Numbered from the stretch's first letter, positions 47,152-60,115 are shown. The stretch is 64,000 nucleotides of DNA from Amylostereum areolatum (GCA_012932865.1 SAXG01000004.1:434001-498000), one strand, 5' to 3'. The notes: generated by a model from the sequence alone, not told the origin. A program made the numbers and translations.

Positions 47152-47493
47152 GGGGTTCCTCCGCTATAAGATTGATGCGACTGTGATCCTACCATACTCT
47201 TTGTAGTTTACTTGTTTTCTTTTTGCTGACATCGCTATCGACATGTCGAGTTTCACCTACCGCATTACCTTACCTCGTTCGCGCATTGTTCCCCGGTGAA
47301 TGCGATCCGTCACCTTCCCATATCATCACTGCATCCTTTGTATGTCTTCGCGTCTGGTACTGTATAAATGCACGGGAGACCTGTTGTTTTGACGCAACAA
47401 CAAAGAGTATGTTCGATATGACAAGGTAAGACAGCGACTGTAAGTACAAAAACACCAGAAGAGTGACAAGAACATAAATATGAGAGGGCGTCG
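47152..47493. other. Convergent intergenic spacer
   Basis: About 340 bp between the nucleoporin-like stop and the CDK7 stop; only 3' untranslated sequence is expected and no gene is seen. Confidence 0.45.
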
Positions 47494-49000
47494 TCATCCC
47501 TTAACGCCAAAATCTAGTTTGCGCGCGATATTCCGTGAGATATCGTCCTCGCTGAGCTTTCGCTTCAGTCGCTTGCCATTGGGTGGTGGTGCCTTCACAC
47601 CGGGCCCCGTGCGGTCAAAAGAGACATTACCGTCGACTTCGTCGAGTGGCTTGGCTGCGGCGAGCTGGGCAGCGCATTTGGGAAGTTTGGATGGATGTGA
47701 GGGATATGGGAGGGCGAAGAAGTACGGATGCGATAGCGCCTGTAAGCAGTCGCCGATAGTGTGAACGATTGCAAGAGCTGAACGAAAGAGCCCCACGTAC
47801 GTCTTTGGCGGTAATTCGCCTTCGGGGCTCGTAAATCAAACATTTGCCGAGGAGATTGAGAGCATCAGCACTAGCTGCAGTGAAGAGGTCTCGGAGGGGT
47901 GTCTTCGGGAACTGACCGACAGGAACGTAGTCAGGGAGTTTGGTGTGCCCCTTGACCAGGGTAAGTATCATGTTGCGGAGAGGAACGGGGCGCAGGGAGG
48001 CTTACAGGCCAGTCATCCTCTGTTGGCGTTCCAAGAGCACGAAAGATGGTTTTGAGTTGGTCCATGTCGCTCTCACCGGGAAGGTAGGGGGTACGAAGCA
48101 TAAGTTCGGCAAAGATACAACCTACGGACCAAATATCAACAGCGGTGCTGTAGTATCGGCACCCAAAAAGTAGCTCTGGCGGTCGATACCATCTGAACAA
48201 AATCGCATGAGGGTGCTTGCCAAATTAAGGAAACCCGTGTACGTACCGTGTGATAACTTGACATGTCATTTTGTAACCTGGGTCTGCGAAGTCTCGCGCA
48301 AGACCGAAATCAGCTAGTTTTAGTTGTCCATCTGACCCTATAAGCAAGTTGTTTGGTTTCAGGTCCTAGGTAAAGAGGTAATGAGAAACAGTATAGTGTT
48401 GGAAGACATTTGACACACACACGATGCAAGACACAATTTCGGTGACAAAACTCGAGGCCGCGGAATGTCATGGCCATCCAGCTCTTGATATCGGCAGGAA
48501 GGAATACGAGTGCGCGGTCCTTGATAATCATTTCGAGGTCGGTGTCGAGGAATTCGAGGACAAGGTTGAGATTCTTCTTAGAAGAGAAGACGTCGAGAAG
48601 CTAGGAGCAGAGGAATACGGCGAGCTCTCATCCATATGTAGAGCTGGACAAGAGGGACGACCGACCAAAGCTTACCTCAATGACATTCTGGTGGTGTAAT
48701 TCGCGCAGGTACTTCACTTCGCGGATGGCGGACATGTCGAGACCATCCTTGAACTGTCCGACTTTTATCTTCTTGATGGCAATTTTACGACCTGTTGCAA
48801 CCTCCTTGCCTATATTCCATCAGTCCTAAGGACTGCGTGATGGGGACGGCGACGCACCTTGATACACGACGGCATATGTACCCTCACCAACTTTCTTCTC
48901 TTTAGCCCTTGGAGGAAGTAAGAGCCCATATGAATAAACACAAAAACAAGCCATACCAACGCTTTTGACGGGCCGTATTCGCTTTCTCCACCGCGTCCAT
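47494..49000 (-). CDS. KIN28: Cyclin-dependent kinase 7 / Kin28 (TFIIH kinase)
   Basis: The minus-strand start [15 protein letters not shown] is spliced (exons 49000-48957, 48907-48858 and on) into the glycine loop [15 protein letters not shown]. Then come [20 protein letters not shown] (the catalytic Lys and the CDK7-type helix), the catalytic loop [28 protein letters not shown], and the activation segment [18 protein letters not shown] with the T-loop Thr. The C-lobe has [20 protein letters not shown]. The tail ([20 protein letters not shown]) is basic, as in Kin28/CDK7. The kinase, with cyclin H and MAT1, phosphorylates Ser5 of the Pol II CTD during promoter escape. The second intron was placed with donor GTATGG to give QKRWAKEKK. 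Head-to-head with RPC4, 316 bp apart. Confidence 0.93.
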
Positions 49001-49316
49001 TGCGATGATCTGTCAAAGCTGGTGTTGGAGCTACGGCTTTTTTCAGTGTGAATAACGGCGTGAACACGAGAACTGAGAGCACGGGCTCGAGGTTTGGAGA
49101 GTGAGTGATTACGACGGGAGATCCTACAACATAAGATGAATTCGAGCAATGAATCTCGAAGATTAACGAGACGGTAGGAAGGTTGAAATGTGCGGAGGCA
49201 AGATGCTCAAGAGTCAAGAGGCTCAAGGTGTCTCAACGTCTCGTCGGACCGAGCCGGACCGTAATCAATATACCTGCAAGGCTGCAAGTGCAAACCTTGA
49301 TTTGCTTGAATCTTGC

Positions 49317-50930
49317 ATGGCCGATCGTAATCCAACCACTCCCGGAACCCCAGGGCCTTCAAAGGCCATCGCAAGTCTCGCCAAAAAGCCCACAGACACA
49401 ACCCGCTCTGGTGCACAAAAGCTCAAATTCGTCCCGACCCTACCCGCGCGTAGAAAGAAAGAGTACGTTCTTTGCCTTGCCTGCACTATTCATTATTTAA
49501 TCTTTCCATCCAGTGAAGTTAAACAGGCGCGTCGTTCGCACTCTCTATATGAAATCTTCTAACTAATCCTTTGCGTTTTGCAGGAACCAGCAGCACCCAT
49601 CGTTCCGACTACACCTGCCCTCGATCGCGGCGGTCGTGGTCGCGGTAGAGGTCGCGGGCGTGGTACTGATAGCCCACGCGGAAGGGGTAGGGGAGCGGCC
49701 CCTCCTCGCCCCCCTCCCGTTGAAATGACCGCAAGCGGGCCATTCGCAATGGGTCCTGCAGGCGCGGGGTCTTCGGGTTGGCGTAGCGCTCCTCGCGCCG
49801 GCGCGGCACCCATCGTTCCCCTTGGGCCAGGTGGTTCCTCCTCCCTTGGTACCAATCTTACAAAATCGGCTGCACCATCACTGAAGAAGGAACGTGTTGC
49901 GCGTGATCCTCAAAAAGATGAACACGCGGACGAGGACGTTGAGGTATACTCAGATCCTGATGAAGGAGTGGAGATCGTGGACATGCAGGACGTGCGCGCG
50001 ATGGATTGGATGGCGCCAGAAAGCCTTCGTAAAGAAAAGGAAAGGGACAAGAAGAAGAAAAAGGTCAAACGCGAGGAAGACGACGTGAAGCCAGGTGTGA
50101 AAGGTAAGTTCGATACTGACCCAACTATATGAACCTGCTAACATATACCCTTTCCTTAGCGGAAATAGAAGCTATGGACGTGGGCGAGGGTACGCCTATC
50201 CCGGATGGCGGAGACGTCAATCTCGCCAACGCTGTCGACCTCAGTGAGAGTGAAGACGAAGAAGAGATGGAAGATCTCATCGACGACTTTGCTGCTGCTA
50301 GCGTCGAGCCAGATGATGTTTGTCCTCCATTTCGTATCAATCTCAGACTCTGATGTCAATGCAGAGCCCCGATCTGCACCACGAACGACTATTCATCTTC
50401 CAATTCCCAGACCCCTTCCCTACATTCGTGCCCAAAGACACATCCGGCGATGTCAAGGGCAAGGGTAAAGCATCAGAAACCGCACCCAAACGTGTTTCTT
50501 TCACCCAAGACACAAAGCCAGCCGTAAATGTAGCGGGCGAGGGCGATGCCGACAAGGAAACGGAGGAACAATTTGTTGACGGTATCATCGGTCAGCTAGA
50601 AGTTCATCCAAAGCGGCGCGGTGAAAATGCGGCTAGCAAACGGTATCCTCATGGAGGTACGTATGATCCATCCCTTCTCTACTTACCTCAGACCACTCGA
50701 GATCCATATTCAACTGTTCGTAGGTTGCTGCAGCCACGCAGCCCTCCTTCCTTCAACAAGCCGTGCACGTTGACCACACGCAGAAGCGGTTACACGTCCT
50801 CGGCGAAGTCAGCCGTCGATTCGTCGTTACCCCCGACCTTGACACGCTCCTAGACGCGATGAACCGTGCGGACCAGCCCCAGCCCACAGTACTCGACGAT
50901 CCCTCACTCATACCCATGGACACTACCTAG
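49317..50930 (+). CDS. RPC53: RNA polymerase III subunit RPC4/Rpc53, with one frame break
   Basis: The N-terminus (RNPTTPGTPGPSKAIASLAK, LKFVPTLPARRKK) leads to an RGG-like stretch (GGRGRGRGRGRGTDSPRGRG). Acidic and Lys-rich blocks follow, and then the RPC4 domain: HERLFIFQFPDPFPTFVPKD, GAVKMRLANGILMEVAAATQ, PSFLQQAVHVDHTQKRLHVL and GEVSRRFVVTPDLDTLLDAM. Rpc53 with Rpc37 functions in Pol III initiation and termination in the nucleus. A 16-nt exon near 49515 (DEVKQ) best joins RRKK to PAAPIVP, with either a GC-AG or a GT-AG intron after it. One surplus base in the CC at 50608-50609 breaks the frame between GQLEVH and QSGAVKMRL; removing it lets the next intron close in phase. Confidence 0.85.
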
Positions 50931-51205
50931 CCGCGCGTCGAATCGACGTAATCACATAAGTCTATGATATTACAAGAGATGTATCTCCATACACGTGTGT
51001 GCCATACACAACGGTCTAATGTAAATGGGCGAGATGATAGAATATAGCATAGCGAAAACACAGCAGCAAGCATAGGACGAGACAACATATGTACGACCGG
51101 AAGCAGATACGAAGTACACATTGGGAACATACAGACTGAGCCACTTGGGTATAAAGCTGGGGTAGTGATGCAAGCACATCAACGCGAAAACGACAACTGC
51201 TGCAT

Positions 51206-54200
51206 TCAAGCTGCTCCCCGCATTCCTAAATGATGCACGAAGTCGCGCCAGATGTCTTCCTGATATCCCATGCCCGCCGGTAACTGGTGAATAGCTCCGC
51301 CTGTATCCACGCCCTGCATGTCCTGGGTTTGGGACTGGGCTTGGGCTCGGACCGGGATCTGCTGCTGCTGCTGTTGGTCTACGGACGTGTAGGATTGGCC
51401 CTGCATCGGTATCTGTCCATACCCGTTGTACTCCCCGTAGTTTGAGGACGTCACCAGATTCGGCAGCGCAGTCATTCCAGCCTGTCCCGAAGATAGTTGA
51501 TATCCCGTATCTTCAGCACGACGAACCGCACTCAACGGGTAAGCTGTTGTGGGCGGGCCATATGACTGGTTGAAGTCTTCTACAGGCCTCAGCCTGGTAT
51601 TCACCGGAGCAGCGGCAGTGGTCATCCAGCTGTAATCATAGAGCTGATGCGACGGTGCCCCCCCTCGCTGGGATCCACCCTCGTGTACCTGGGCATTCGT
51701 CATTATTGTGTCGTGAGAGTTTGTGTCAACAGCTCCGTATGTCGCTGCTGGACGGGACCCCGTCATGGTAGGAGACCGGTCGATACTACTGCTCGAGGAT
51801 TTGACAGATGTGGGTGAAGACTGGTTCTGGTTGATAACGCTCTGTCGTCCACCAAGGACTTCGAGCTCGTCAAGCTGATCTTGGCTTGAGTCTCGTGGTG
51901 GCGTCGTTGCGGCCCCTGTTCCTTTCTTCGAGTGATATTCCGCGAATGCATGGTGCGCCCGCTTCTGGAAGGTGTGCAACATAGGCTGAGACGGAAGTTT
52001 GAGCGGTCGATCGAGCGAGTAAGAGACATCATAGCGTACCAGCGTCGCAGGCGGCCGACAACGAGCCGAACCCTCCTCATAAAAAGCGCACGCTTGGTCT
52101 AATTCGGCGAGGGCGCTTTGAACTAGTTTGCAACCCGGGCTTTCAACCACGATGGCTCCGAGGACCACCTGGTAGATGTGCCGTCAGCCTGAGCATCCGT
52201 GTCTGGATGACGAGAATTGCGTACGCAAGACGAGTAAATGCCCGACCAGAAGAACCACACTCTGCTGGTCAAAGTTGGATGTACCGCATACAGACCCTTG
52301 AGTCCGGATATGAGGGCACGCGTGCTGCGGTACGCGGCCAGTACAGATTGTCCAAACTTGTGTTGCAATGGATCTGCAGATTCGCGAATAGCTTGCACAA
52401 AATACGCTCTGTGAATGTAAAGAAGGTCTGTGGACCTTTGTTGAGTCAATCCTTCCTGCGAGAGAGAAAGAGACCTACTGGATTCCCGTATACATACGGC
52501 ACAGAACTGCTTCATAGCTTCTGAAGACGAAGTATTCCACCCATGGCCAGTTTCCGTCCCTGGCCGTAAGTGCTCTGGCAGCGGAAAGGCACGAATCCGT
52601 TTATCGAGTTCGATGAGCGACGTATAATTCGGTGGTCGGACGGCAAATGCTCGTTGAACCGAGGGGGATAAACAAGTGGCAGCATAGTGGAATTTCCATG
52701 TATGCCCTGAGAAACGTATCTTTGGTTAACCCGAAAGGGGACGCAATAATGGGAGCCGAGACTTACATCCCCACTCCAGCTGACCAGATGAGTTTCGGAC
52801 GGGATCCGTATCTTCAGGGAAACGGCAGTCTGACTGCGATAAGTTGAGTGCTGGAGGCCGACCGGTGATAACGCTCTGGAAAGTGCATAAGACGAGAGAA
52901 AGAGAAGCACTTGGATGCACTTACCGACCATGCATCCCAATTATAGAACTCCCAGAAGACCACGCGGCGACGCTGAACTTCCTCTTTGTCAAGGTTCCAA
53001 CCGGCGCTGTCCCGCTCTACGAAGAGGTCAGAAACTCGAGCACATACATTCATCGGAGATCACTGACGAAGTCCAATCTATCTTGTGGATGAGTGGCAAG
53101 TCACGAGTTAGGGTAAACGGACGTACCATTTGCGCTATCCTTACGCACATTCCGTTATGAAGCCACCTCAGCTCACTCCCATTCCGATCGGTCCAGTACG
53201 AGAAGTGGATCATGAGAATCATCGCCTGCACTGATGCACAAGAAGCGCCTCGCGTGATTGAATCCATGGAAAACGCTGCGCACGCCATGGCATGAAACTG
53301 GTCTACCAGGATCGGCGCCGATTGCCCTTTGTTGAAAAGGAGCCCCGTGGCAAGGACCATGAAGAAGACCGAGAGATGATGGGCATGAAGCGACTTGAAC
53401 AACATGAAGCCGTTCACAGCTTGGTATATGGGCTCGATGATGACGGAAGTAAGTTCGGGTCGGGGCACGGGGTCATAACTTCGAAAAAGATATCCTGGTT
53501 AGCTGGAGCACCCTGCCATGATATCGATTTGACTTACAACCAGGATGCATTCTCATAGTACATATTCACAACTTCGTCCGTCCGCGAGCGAGGGGGGATG
53601 AAATGTTTGAAGTTCTCTGCCGTAACGTTGTGGTCTCGCAGGCCAAACGGGAATGAGTTAACGAGGTCGATGATGTCAGCTGGGAGACCGAGGAATTTCG
53701 GGTTACTCAAAGTTCTGGAAGGGTCCGATTTCTACAAAAGAAATACCGTTTAGAGATGGGTTCGACACCGAGGCGCATGCAACATACTTGTATGAGAGTT
53801 TGCAGATACTGGGCGGGAAAGATCAGACGATACATCGGCGATAGAATGACTGGTCTTCACAAACCTCAGAGCCCGCCGTCTCGCCATGGTATTTTGTCTT
53901 CCCGTCCAGACCAATCGACAGAGACCCGATGGTCTCCGCCACCTCCTCCATCTCCGCCGCAAACGTCCCCTCCAGCTCGCTAACAATAGCTCCTCCATCC
54001 CGACGGTCAACATCTCGGAGTAGGGGGTGAGATTGCGACCCATTCTGCGTCTTCGCGAGGGCGTCCTCAAGCCCCTTGATGCGCGCAGACATAGTCTTGA
54101 CCTGCTGTGTTAGCCTCTCCGCATGGGCCATGAGGACCCTACGCGGAAACGACATGGTCAGTGCTTCCTCTCCGAGAAGGCGCCAGCACACCAGCGACTC

Positions 54201-54616
54201 AACTTGTTTCCTTTAGTAGCCGTCAAGGTTCCTTCACACACTGTCAATACCGCCAAATCCAGCGCTCCGAGTCGGAGGGAAGTACACACCATCTGGGCAT
54301 ATTGCAGCGCACCCCCTGCGGATACATGATTGGCACGGGAAGGTCCTGAATACCGAACCCGTCAGAGGAATAAATTGAGGGCGCCAGAGAGAACCGAAGG
54401 CACCTGTCGCATTTGAGCTTGGACCTAGAAGAGATAGAGAGCGAGGCGGTTAATAGAACCACGACTGTCCGAGTCGGAAGTCGTGGCACTTGCGAACAAC
54501 TTTGAGCCCGATAGACGTAAGTACCTTCTACACTCCGCACATGATAAACCTGACTTGACCCGTCGTAGTTCGGTGGAAGGTCCTGGTGGACCGGATGCTG
54601 ATGTAGTTGCGCTCAT
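51206..54616 (-). CDS. Zn(II)2Cys6 fungal-specific transcription factor
   Basis: The minus-strand N-terminus, spliced over three small exons, gives the binuclear zinc cluster GLSCAECRRSKLKCDRTFPC followed by QSCIRRGCAAICPDG, with the CX2CX6CX6CX2CX6C spacing. A coiled coil follows (LMAHAERLTQQVKTMSARIK). The fungal_trans homology domain follows, with FPFGLRDHNVTAENFKHFIP, VNMYYENA, MACAAFSMDSITRGASCASV, VERDSAGWNLDKEEVQRRRV and SVITGRPPALNL. The C-terminal 250 residues are Gln/Ser/Tyr-rich and probably activating, ending QEDIWRDFVHHLGMRGAA. The regulon is unknown. The middle part needs several short introns that I did not all resolve, so I cannot exclude frame problems there. Confidence 0.85.
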
Positions 54617-55089
54617 CGTTCACGATTCCAAGGACCGTGTGGCGTTTCGTCTCTTCGTCTCTTCGAGTCTCGGTGGCCGTGGCTCTTTTATAGACGGTGG
54701 CTGGTATCGGATCTATCACCGTGCAGCTGCGACCTGGACACTGTCGGAGTGGGTGGGTGGGTGACAAAGGGGATCAAAAGGTTGGAACTATTGAAGGGCG
54801 AGCGTCTCCGCCGCCTCCACGCTCGAACGCTTCGCTCACGAACCCAGGGCGATCGACTGCACCTTCTGGCTCGGAAAGTTGGATTCATCGCTCCGGCTCT
54901 TCACTATATCCTCGGCTTACAACGCGCAATGTCCGTCGAGGCAGTCTTCACAATCAAATGCCAGAGGACGGTACATATATATGATATACATGACAGATTA
55001 TCGTGAGCAACGGTGGACTAGTTGGGATATCTGTATGTGGGAACAAAGGACGACAGCAGAAAAAGGAATACACAGTAGATACAGATAGA
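54617..55089. other. Promoter region of the Zn2Cys6 factor
   Basis: About 470 bp between the transcription-factor start and the F-box stop, two genes on the same strand. Open frames here are antisense or unspliced noise. It must hold the factor's promoter and the F-box 3' end. Confidence 0.4.
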
Positions 55090-56877
55090 TCAATTCACGA
55101 TGCACCGTGACCCCCACTCCGACGAATCAACACCCTTCAATTTCGCCCTCTCGGTCAGCACCTCGTTCATCATCTTCAGGTCTTCCAGCTCCAGCTCCGC
55201 CGCCACGCGCCGACTCCTCTCGTCTCGTCTGAGGGGCACCAACAGGGGCATCATCTTCGCAACCTCTCCCCAGCGCATACAGTTCTCCGTCGTCGTCTCG
55301 CTGAACCCGTCCACGTCGTCCACAAACAGATCCTCGTTCCACATTACGCCTGCTTCCACCTTTACCACCGTGTCCGCATCCGCATCCGCGAAGAGCGCCG
55401 AAAGGAAGAGCGCGACCGGAACGACCGACGTGCCGATGGGCGACGTGCCAAAATTCACGTACCGGAGCGACGTGAATCGCGGCTTGCTAGCGCGTTTCGG
55501 CACCGTCAAAGTCTCCGTGGCGCACGCATCGACGTAAAGCCCCAGCCTCCGAAGGTTGGGACAAAATTCGGCAAGAGGCAGTAAGGCATGGAGTGTGAGG
55601 CTGGGCGACCCCAACCTAAGCGGATCGCAATTGAGGAGGAGATTCTGTAGATTGGGCAGCGCGGTGCCGAGCTCAACGAGGCTTTCCTCGGAGAGACAAA
55701 GGGATAGGTTGTGACGGATCTCGAGGGTCGTCAGCTGGTGTAAGGGAAGAAGGGGTCGGATATGTTCGAAGGAAAGCGGCTTGATGTTGTCGGTATAAGC
55801 GGTAAGTATGTCCACGCCAATGTCGACGGAAAACGACTTGAGTTGCGGGTACCCTTCTGCGATCGCCGAAAAGGCATCTTGTATGCTCGCTGGCTCCTCC
55901 ACGTTGATGCTTTCGAGGAACAGGTGGGTGAGCTTGGGCAGGAGGGCACCCCCGACCAAGAAGTGCTTCATGTCGGTCAGGGTCGATCCGAGACCAAGAT
56001 CCCAAAGGACGGGGAACGCGCCCGGTTCTGGTGACACGTTGATGTGACTTTCGTGGGTCTTTAAGCCTCCCTGTGAGTCGTATCCTATAACCTCCAATTC
56101 TGGCAACCGACCCAACTCCGTAAGGACGGGGCCGTGGAGGGCGTGTTTGGGCAGCAAAACTCTCTTGAGTTTGGGCAATGCACGAAGCATCGCGGCAATG
56201 GATGCGCCGTTCAGCGCCGGGATGTGGTCGATAACAAGATCGGTGAGGTGGGGCATCCGCTCGGTGATGTCGGAAGAATATGCCTCGAAGCTGACATCGT
56301 GGGGTATGGAGACGTACATTCTGTACTCGGTCACACCCTCGTGCATGAAGACAGTTTGGTGCTGTTGGGCTGAAGAAACAGATTGTAGCCACCAAAGGCA
56401 GCGGAGATTGGGAAGAATTGCCAAGGATGTGCGCGTGCGCGCAAGATCGTTGAAGACGTTGTCAGATAGATGATGAGGGTCAAGTGCTGGTTCGGGTACG
56501 CCGTACTTGAGCGAACGCACGCGGCGCGCGTATGGGTTAAATCGGGCCCAGTCTGCTGACGTTGGTATCCGTGTGAAACACTGCGAAAAGAGAGACGTTC
56601 AACGACGGTAAAAGGAAGAAGATAGGAGACGAACCCAGGATGCATGACCATAGTTGGAGCGATATTCCGGATCGCATCGGTCGACCATGGGACAGAGAAG
56701 TTGGAGGAGATGGTAGAGGTCATCTACCTCGCGCCAAAGGGAGTCAAGGGCGATATTGGACCATTGTTTGCAAACGAGAACGCTGTTGTAATGCATCAGC
56801 CTGTCCCCGAAGCTGAAAATGAGGCCAAGGAGCTCCGGGATGGCGAGAACGCGGTGGGTGATAGAGTCATAAGACAT
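55090..56877 (-). CDS. F-box protein with leucine-rich-repeat-like region
   Basis: Two minus-strand exons (56877-56635, 56580-55090) give 577 residues. The F-box is ITHRVLAIPELLGLIFSFGD, then LVCKQWSNIALDSLWREVDD. The long second exon has irregular leucine-rich repeats (MPHLTDLVIDHIPALN, LPKLTHLFLESINVEE, LPNLQNLLLNCDPLRL, CPNLRRLGLYVDACAT). Such proteins recruit substrates to SCF ubiquitin ligases. Mushroom genomes carry very large families of these; the partner is not predictable. The reading frame is intact across almost 1.5 kb, unlike several neighbours. Confidence 0.87.
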
Positions 56878-59800
56878 ATGTGAGGAAACCAAGATAATAC
56901 GAATGTGCCGAGGTAGAGTGTGTTTATTTGGAGGTGGCCGTTGTGAACAGAGTCGGTCGCGTCTCGCGGGAACTTGCGACGCGACCAATCAACAAACAAC
57001 ACAGCCACAGACAGCCACTCAGCGGCCTCATCTCAGGCTGTTGATCCGAGTCTTACTCACCATTATGCCATTCGATTCAAACCCCAGGATGCCTTCATGA
57101 GCTCCAAATGCTTGAAATGCTTTTGAGTCTGTACCCTAGGTTTGGTTTCTTTTACTCCATATATTGACCGACTTAGGCCGGATACCAGTTGCAACTTGCC
57201 AAGACAGATATCGATGCGCGGTCTGGAAGGGTTTGGTCGACTCTATGAGGGGACTCGTCGCCCTCCCGTTCTACCCACACCCGCACGGACCAGCGTCTTG
57301 GAACTTGCAAGGGACAAACCCAGCATGTTCCGTCCCAGACTCCCAGAGAACCCGGTCGGTTGCGATCAACCCTCGATCGTTCCAAATGGTCCGCGCCCCG
57401 CCCCGCTCCCGCTCGCCGCGACCTCCGAGACATTCGCACAGAAAAAAGCTTCACGGAGGCCATAACGCTGAGACATCTCACAACTTTTTTTTCGAGACGT
57501 CCTTCGACGCGCATGGCGGCGCCGCTCGTCGGGTTTACATACAGAGGTTCACCCGCCCACGGTCCGACGAATCCGAACGACCAATTCAGGTCCACACGGC
57601 AGCACGACTGGACCATCGTCAGCGCAAGCGCAGGAGGCTTGCGATGGTCTATGCCCGATTGCACACCGAGCCACGATAATTCCTCGTTTCCTGCTCATCG
57701 CAGCTTTATTTAGGTCCCGAAGGCGCTCTCGCGCACGGTCACTTGACCGCCGACGACAGGGACCTCCGAGCGAGGTGTGCCGGACCCGTTGCGCGCGCGT
57801 TGTGTTACCCCTCAGGCCCCTCACCAGGCCCGTTCACCCCCCGAAAAGGTCCAGACAGAACGTCGCCATACCGTGACGCTGCAGTGGCCGCCTGCAGAGT
57901 GTCACCTTATTAATTTTTGCCATTACAGTGCCTCCCCGCTTGCGCGCCCGCCGCTCTGCGAGCGAAACGGGCACCAACCGCTCTCCCGACGCGCCGCGTC
58001 CCCCTAGGAGAAAATGAACTTGCGTGTGGGCGGATCCGGGGTCGTCTCACGCCCCGCGTGTGGTGAAATATTCCCCGCGGTGGACCCCGCATTACTGACG
58101 GGAACGCTCCCTGAACTTGACATGTCTCAGAATCAGGACGACGTTTCGTTTCCGAGGACCGTGTACGCATGCGGGGGAGTCTGCTCAGACTGGGCGCCCC
58201 GCCTTCCGGGCGGGGTCCAAGGGCCCCACGGGGGGTCGATCGAGATGTTTGCGTTGCTACGTGCCTGCAACTCCGATACATTAGCACGACGCGGGCATGT
58301 GACGCGGACCCCGGATACCCCGATCTTAAAGCATGTAAGTTCCGATGATGTCCTCTACCGTCGAGCCGCGGGAACGAAGCCTGACTGCGATGTATGTTAG
58401 GCATGAATGCATGATGGGGGAGGTTGGTGGCGCAGATGAGAAAGCCCTCACGATGACTGTTATTTTATGTGGCAGAAGGACTTCTATTTTCCGTCAGGAG
58501 AAAAGAGTGGAGACTTCCACGCGCACGGCGGGGCGCCCCTCCCACTTTGGACCCTTGCGCATCAATTCTGAGCTGAATGACCATCTTGGAAGGTGAGCAG
58601 AATCAGCCTTCTTTTTGCGCTGCGATCAGGGTAGACACGAAGGTTCAACGTTCACGAATGGGCTCTAGTACGTTACGGAGGGGGCGCGTGGTACGGATAT
58701 ACTCCTTTCAAACTGCGCGCTGCGAATTATTGGGTAAGGAGATTGCGACGAAGAAGGGGGGGGAAGAAATGGTGCTCCAAGCAACTTGCAAGCTGATAGC
58801 GTGCATAAAGCGTTCACGACGGCGGCAAAAAGAATGGGACGAGACCGGCCTCTAGGTCCATACTGATGTGAGGAAGTGGTGAAGAGACGTCAAGGAAGCT
58901 TGTAACACGAGGAACGATTGTATTGGGATGGCGTCTAAGTCATTGTTCAACGGTCACATGGACTTAGATGCCCTTCCCAAGGCGGTACCTCTTTCGAGGG
59001 CTACTTATAGACGGACAAAATTAAGCTTGGTCGCACAAAAAGGAAGTCGGAAGGACGAACTCTTTCTTCGACGAGTCACCTGGGGACGGAGGACACGAAG
59101 AAGCTGAAGAAGCGTCCATTGTACTTAGGTCCAGCAATTCGGCGCCGTTCCACAACACCGTAAGTACGTCTCCACCGTCGTTTGCGCGATCCTTACGGGG
59201 GACGGCGTCTGGTCGCCTATTGTTCAGGTAGAATCGAGCGCATCATTCCATGAGAGCGACATCACCGTCTTCATCGGCGCTCAAACGAATGGGAAGACCG
59301 GCCCTTGATGTAGTTGATGGTATGTACTTGACCGGGTGTGAAGAGGGAGAGGTAGCGAGACAGGGTGTAATGCATACGGATGAGAGCCGGGGAAGAGATG
59401 ACGGGTACCCCTCCTCTCTTTCAATGGGGGATAGATCCGTGGTGATTTTCAGCAAAGAGGAGAGGGGCGAAACGGGAGCCCTGAGAGCTCGGCACCCGGA
59501 GGCCTGAGCGAGACCGAGCCGAAGTCGATCGGGGCCGACGCTGGGTAAATCAGGAGAACCGCCGAGAGGAGGCTGTCGATGGGGATGAGGGGTGAGCAGG
59601 TTCCGGAATGGACTCGGAGGCTGGGCAAGTCGAGAGACGGCGATGGTGGGCGTTAGGAAACGGGTGGAGAAAGAGCGGGGAAGGAGTCGAGCTGGAAGGA
59701 GTCGAACTTAGACGGCAAGGGGGAGGGGGAGACAGGATCTGAGAAGGATCTGGAAGAAAGAAAGAATCGATATGATGGCGCGAGGTTGGAAATTGCCCCG

Positions 59801-59939
59801 GCATCCGCAGTGCTCATTGCGAGGCACGCCAGGAGCAACCCCGGCGTCGAAAGCGGGTGAACCCACGGGGAGCGGGGTAAAAGGGTTGGAGGAGAACGGA
59901 AAAGTTGGGTGCGGGTTGCGGGGAGGATGTTCAGTAGAG

Positions 59940-59990
59940 CGTGGTAGGACTGGGTAGGACTGGGTAGGACAGGGTAGGACAGGGTAGCAC
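59940..59990 (+). repeat. Tandem 10-bp repeat
   Basis: About five copies of a unit close to TGGGTAGGAC lie in a row, with small changes (TGGG to AGGG) in the later copies. The array is about 270 bp upstream of the transporter start. Confidence 0.75.
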
Positions 59991-60039
59991 TGGCAGAGTA
60001 TCCGAGGAGAGAAGGAAGGCAAGGGGAGCCAAAGGGAGC

Positions 60040-60115
60040 CAAGGGGCGGGGAAGCGGGGCGGGGGACGGATGGGAGTTCCGGGGTCCCCGGACCAGGGGT
60101 GACAAGCCGGGGGGA
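60040..60115. promoter_or_regulatory. Cluster of GC boxes resembling Mig1/CreA sites
   Basis: Several GCGGGG/CCGGGG-type motifs occur within 75 bp, just upstream of the transporter TATA box. They match the SYGGRG-like core recognised by carbon-repression zinc-finger factors. In such GC-rich sequence the match has limited weight. Confidence 0.35.

Noticed and set aside
51206..52168. The C-terminal Gln/Ser-rich exon of the Zn2Cys6 factor as a separate gene
   Set aside because: It continues in sense and order from the fungal_trans domain, and its ending matches the usual C-terminus of such factors.
55673..56395. 240-codon open frame on the minus strand
   Set aside because: It lies entirely inside the F-box gene in another frame and has an Arg/Pro/His-rich shadow composition.
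58014..58400. 128-codon frame in the GC-rich gap
   Set aside because: Composition follows GC content, there is no recognisable domain, and overlapping frames of similar length exist on the other strand.
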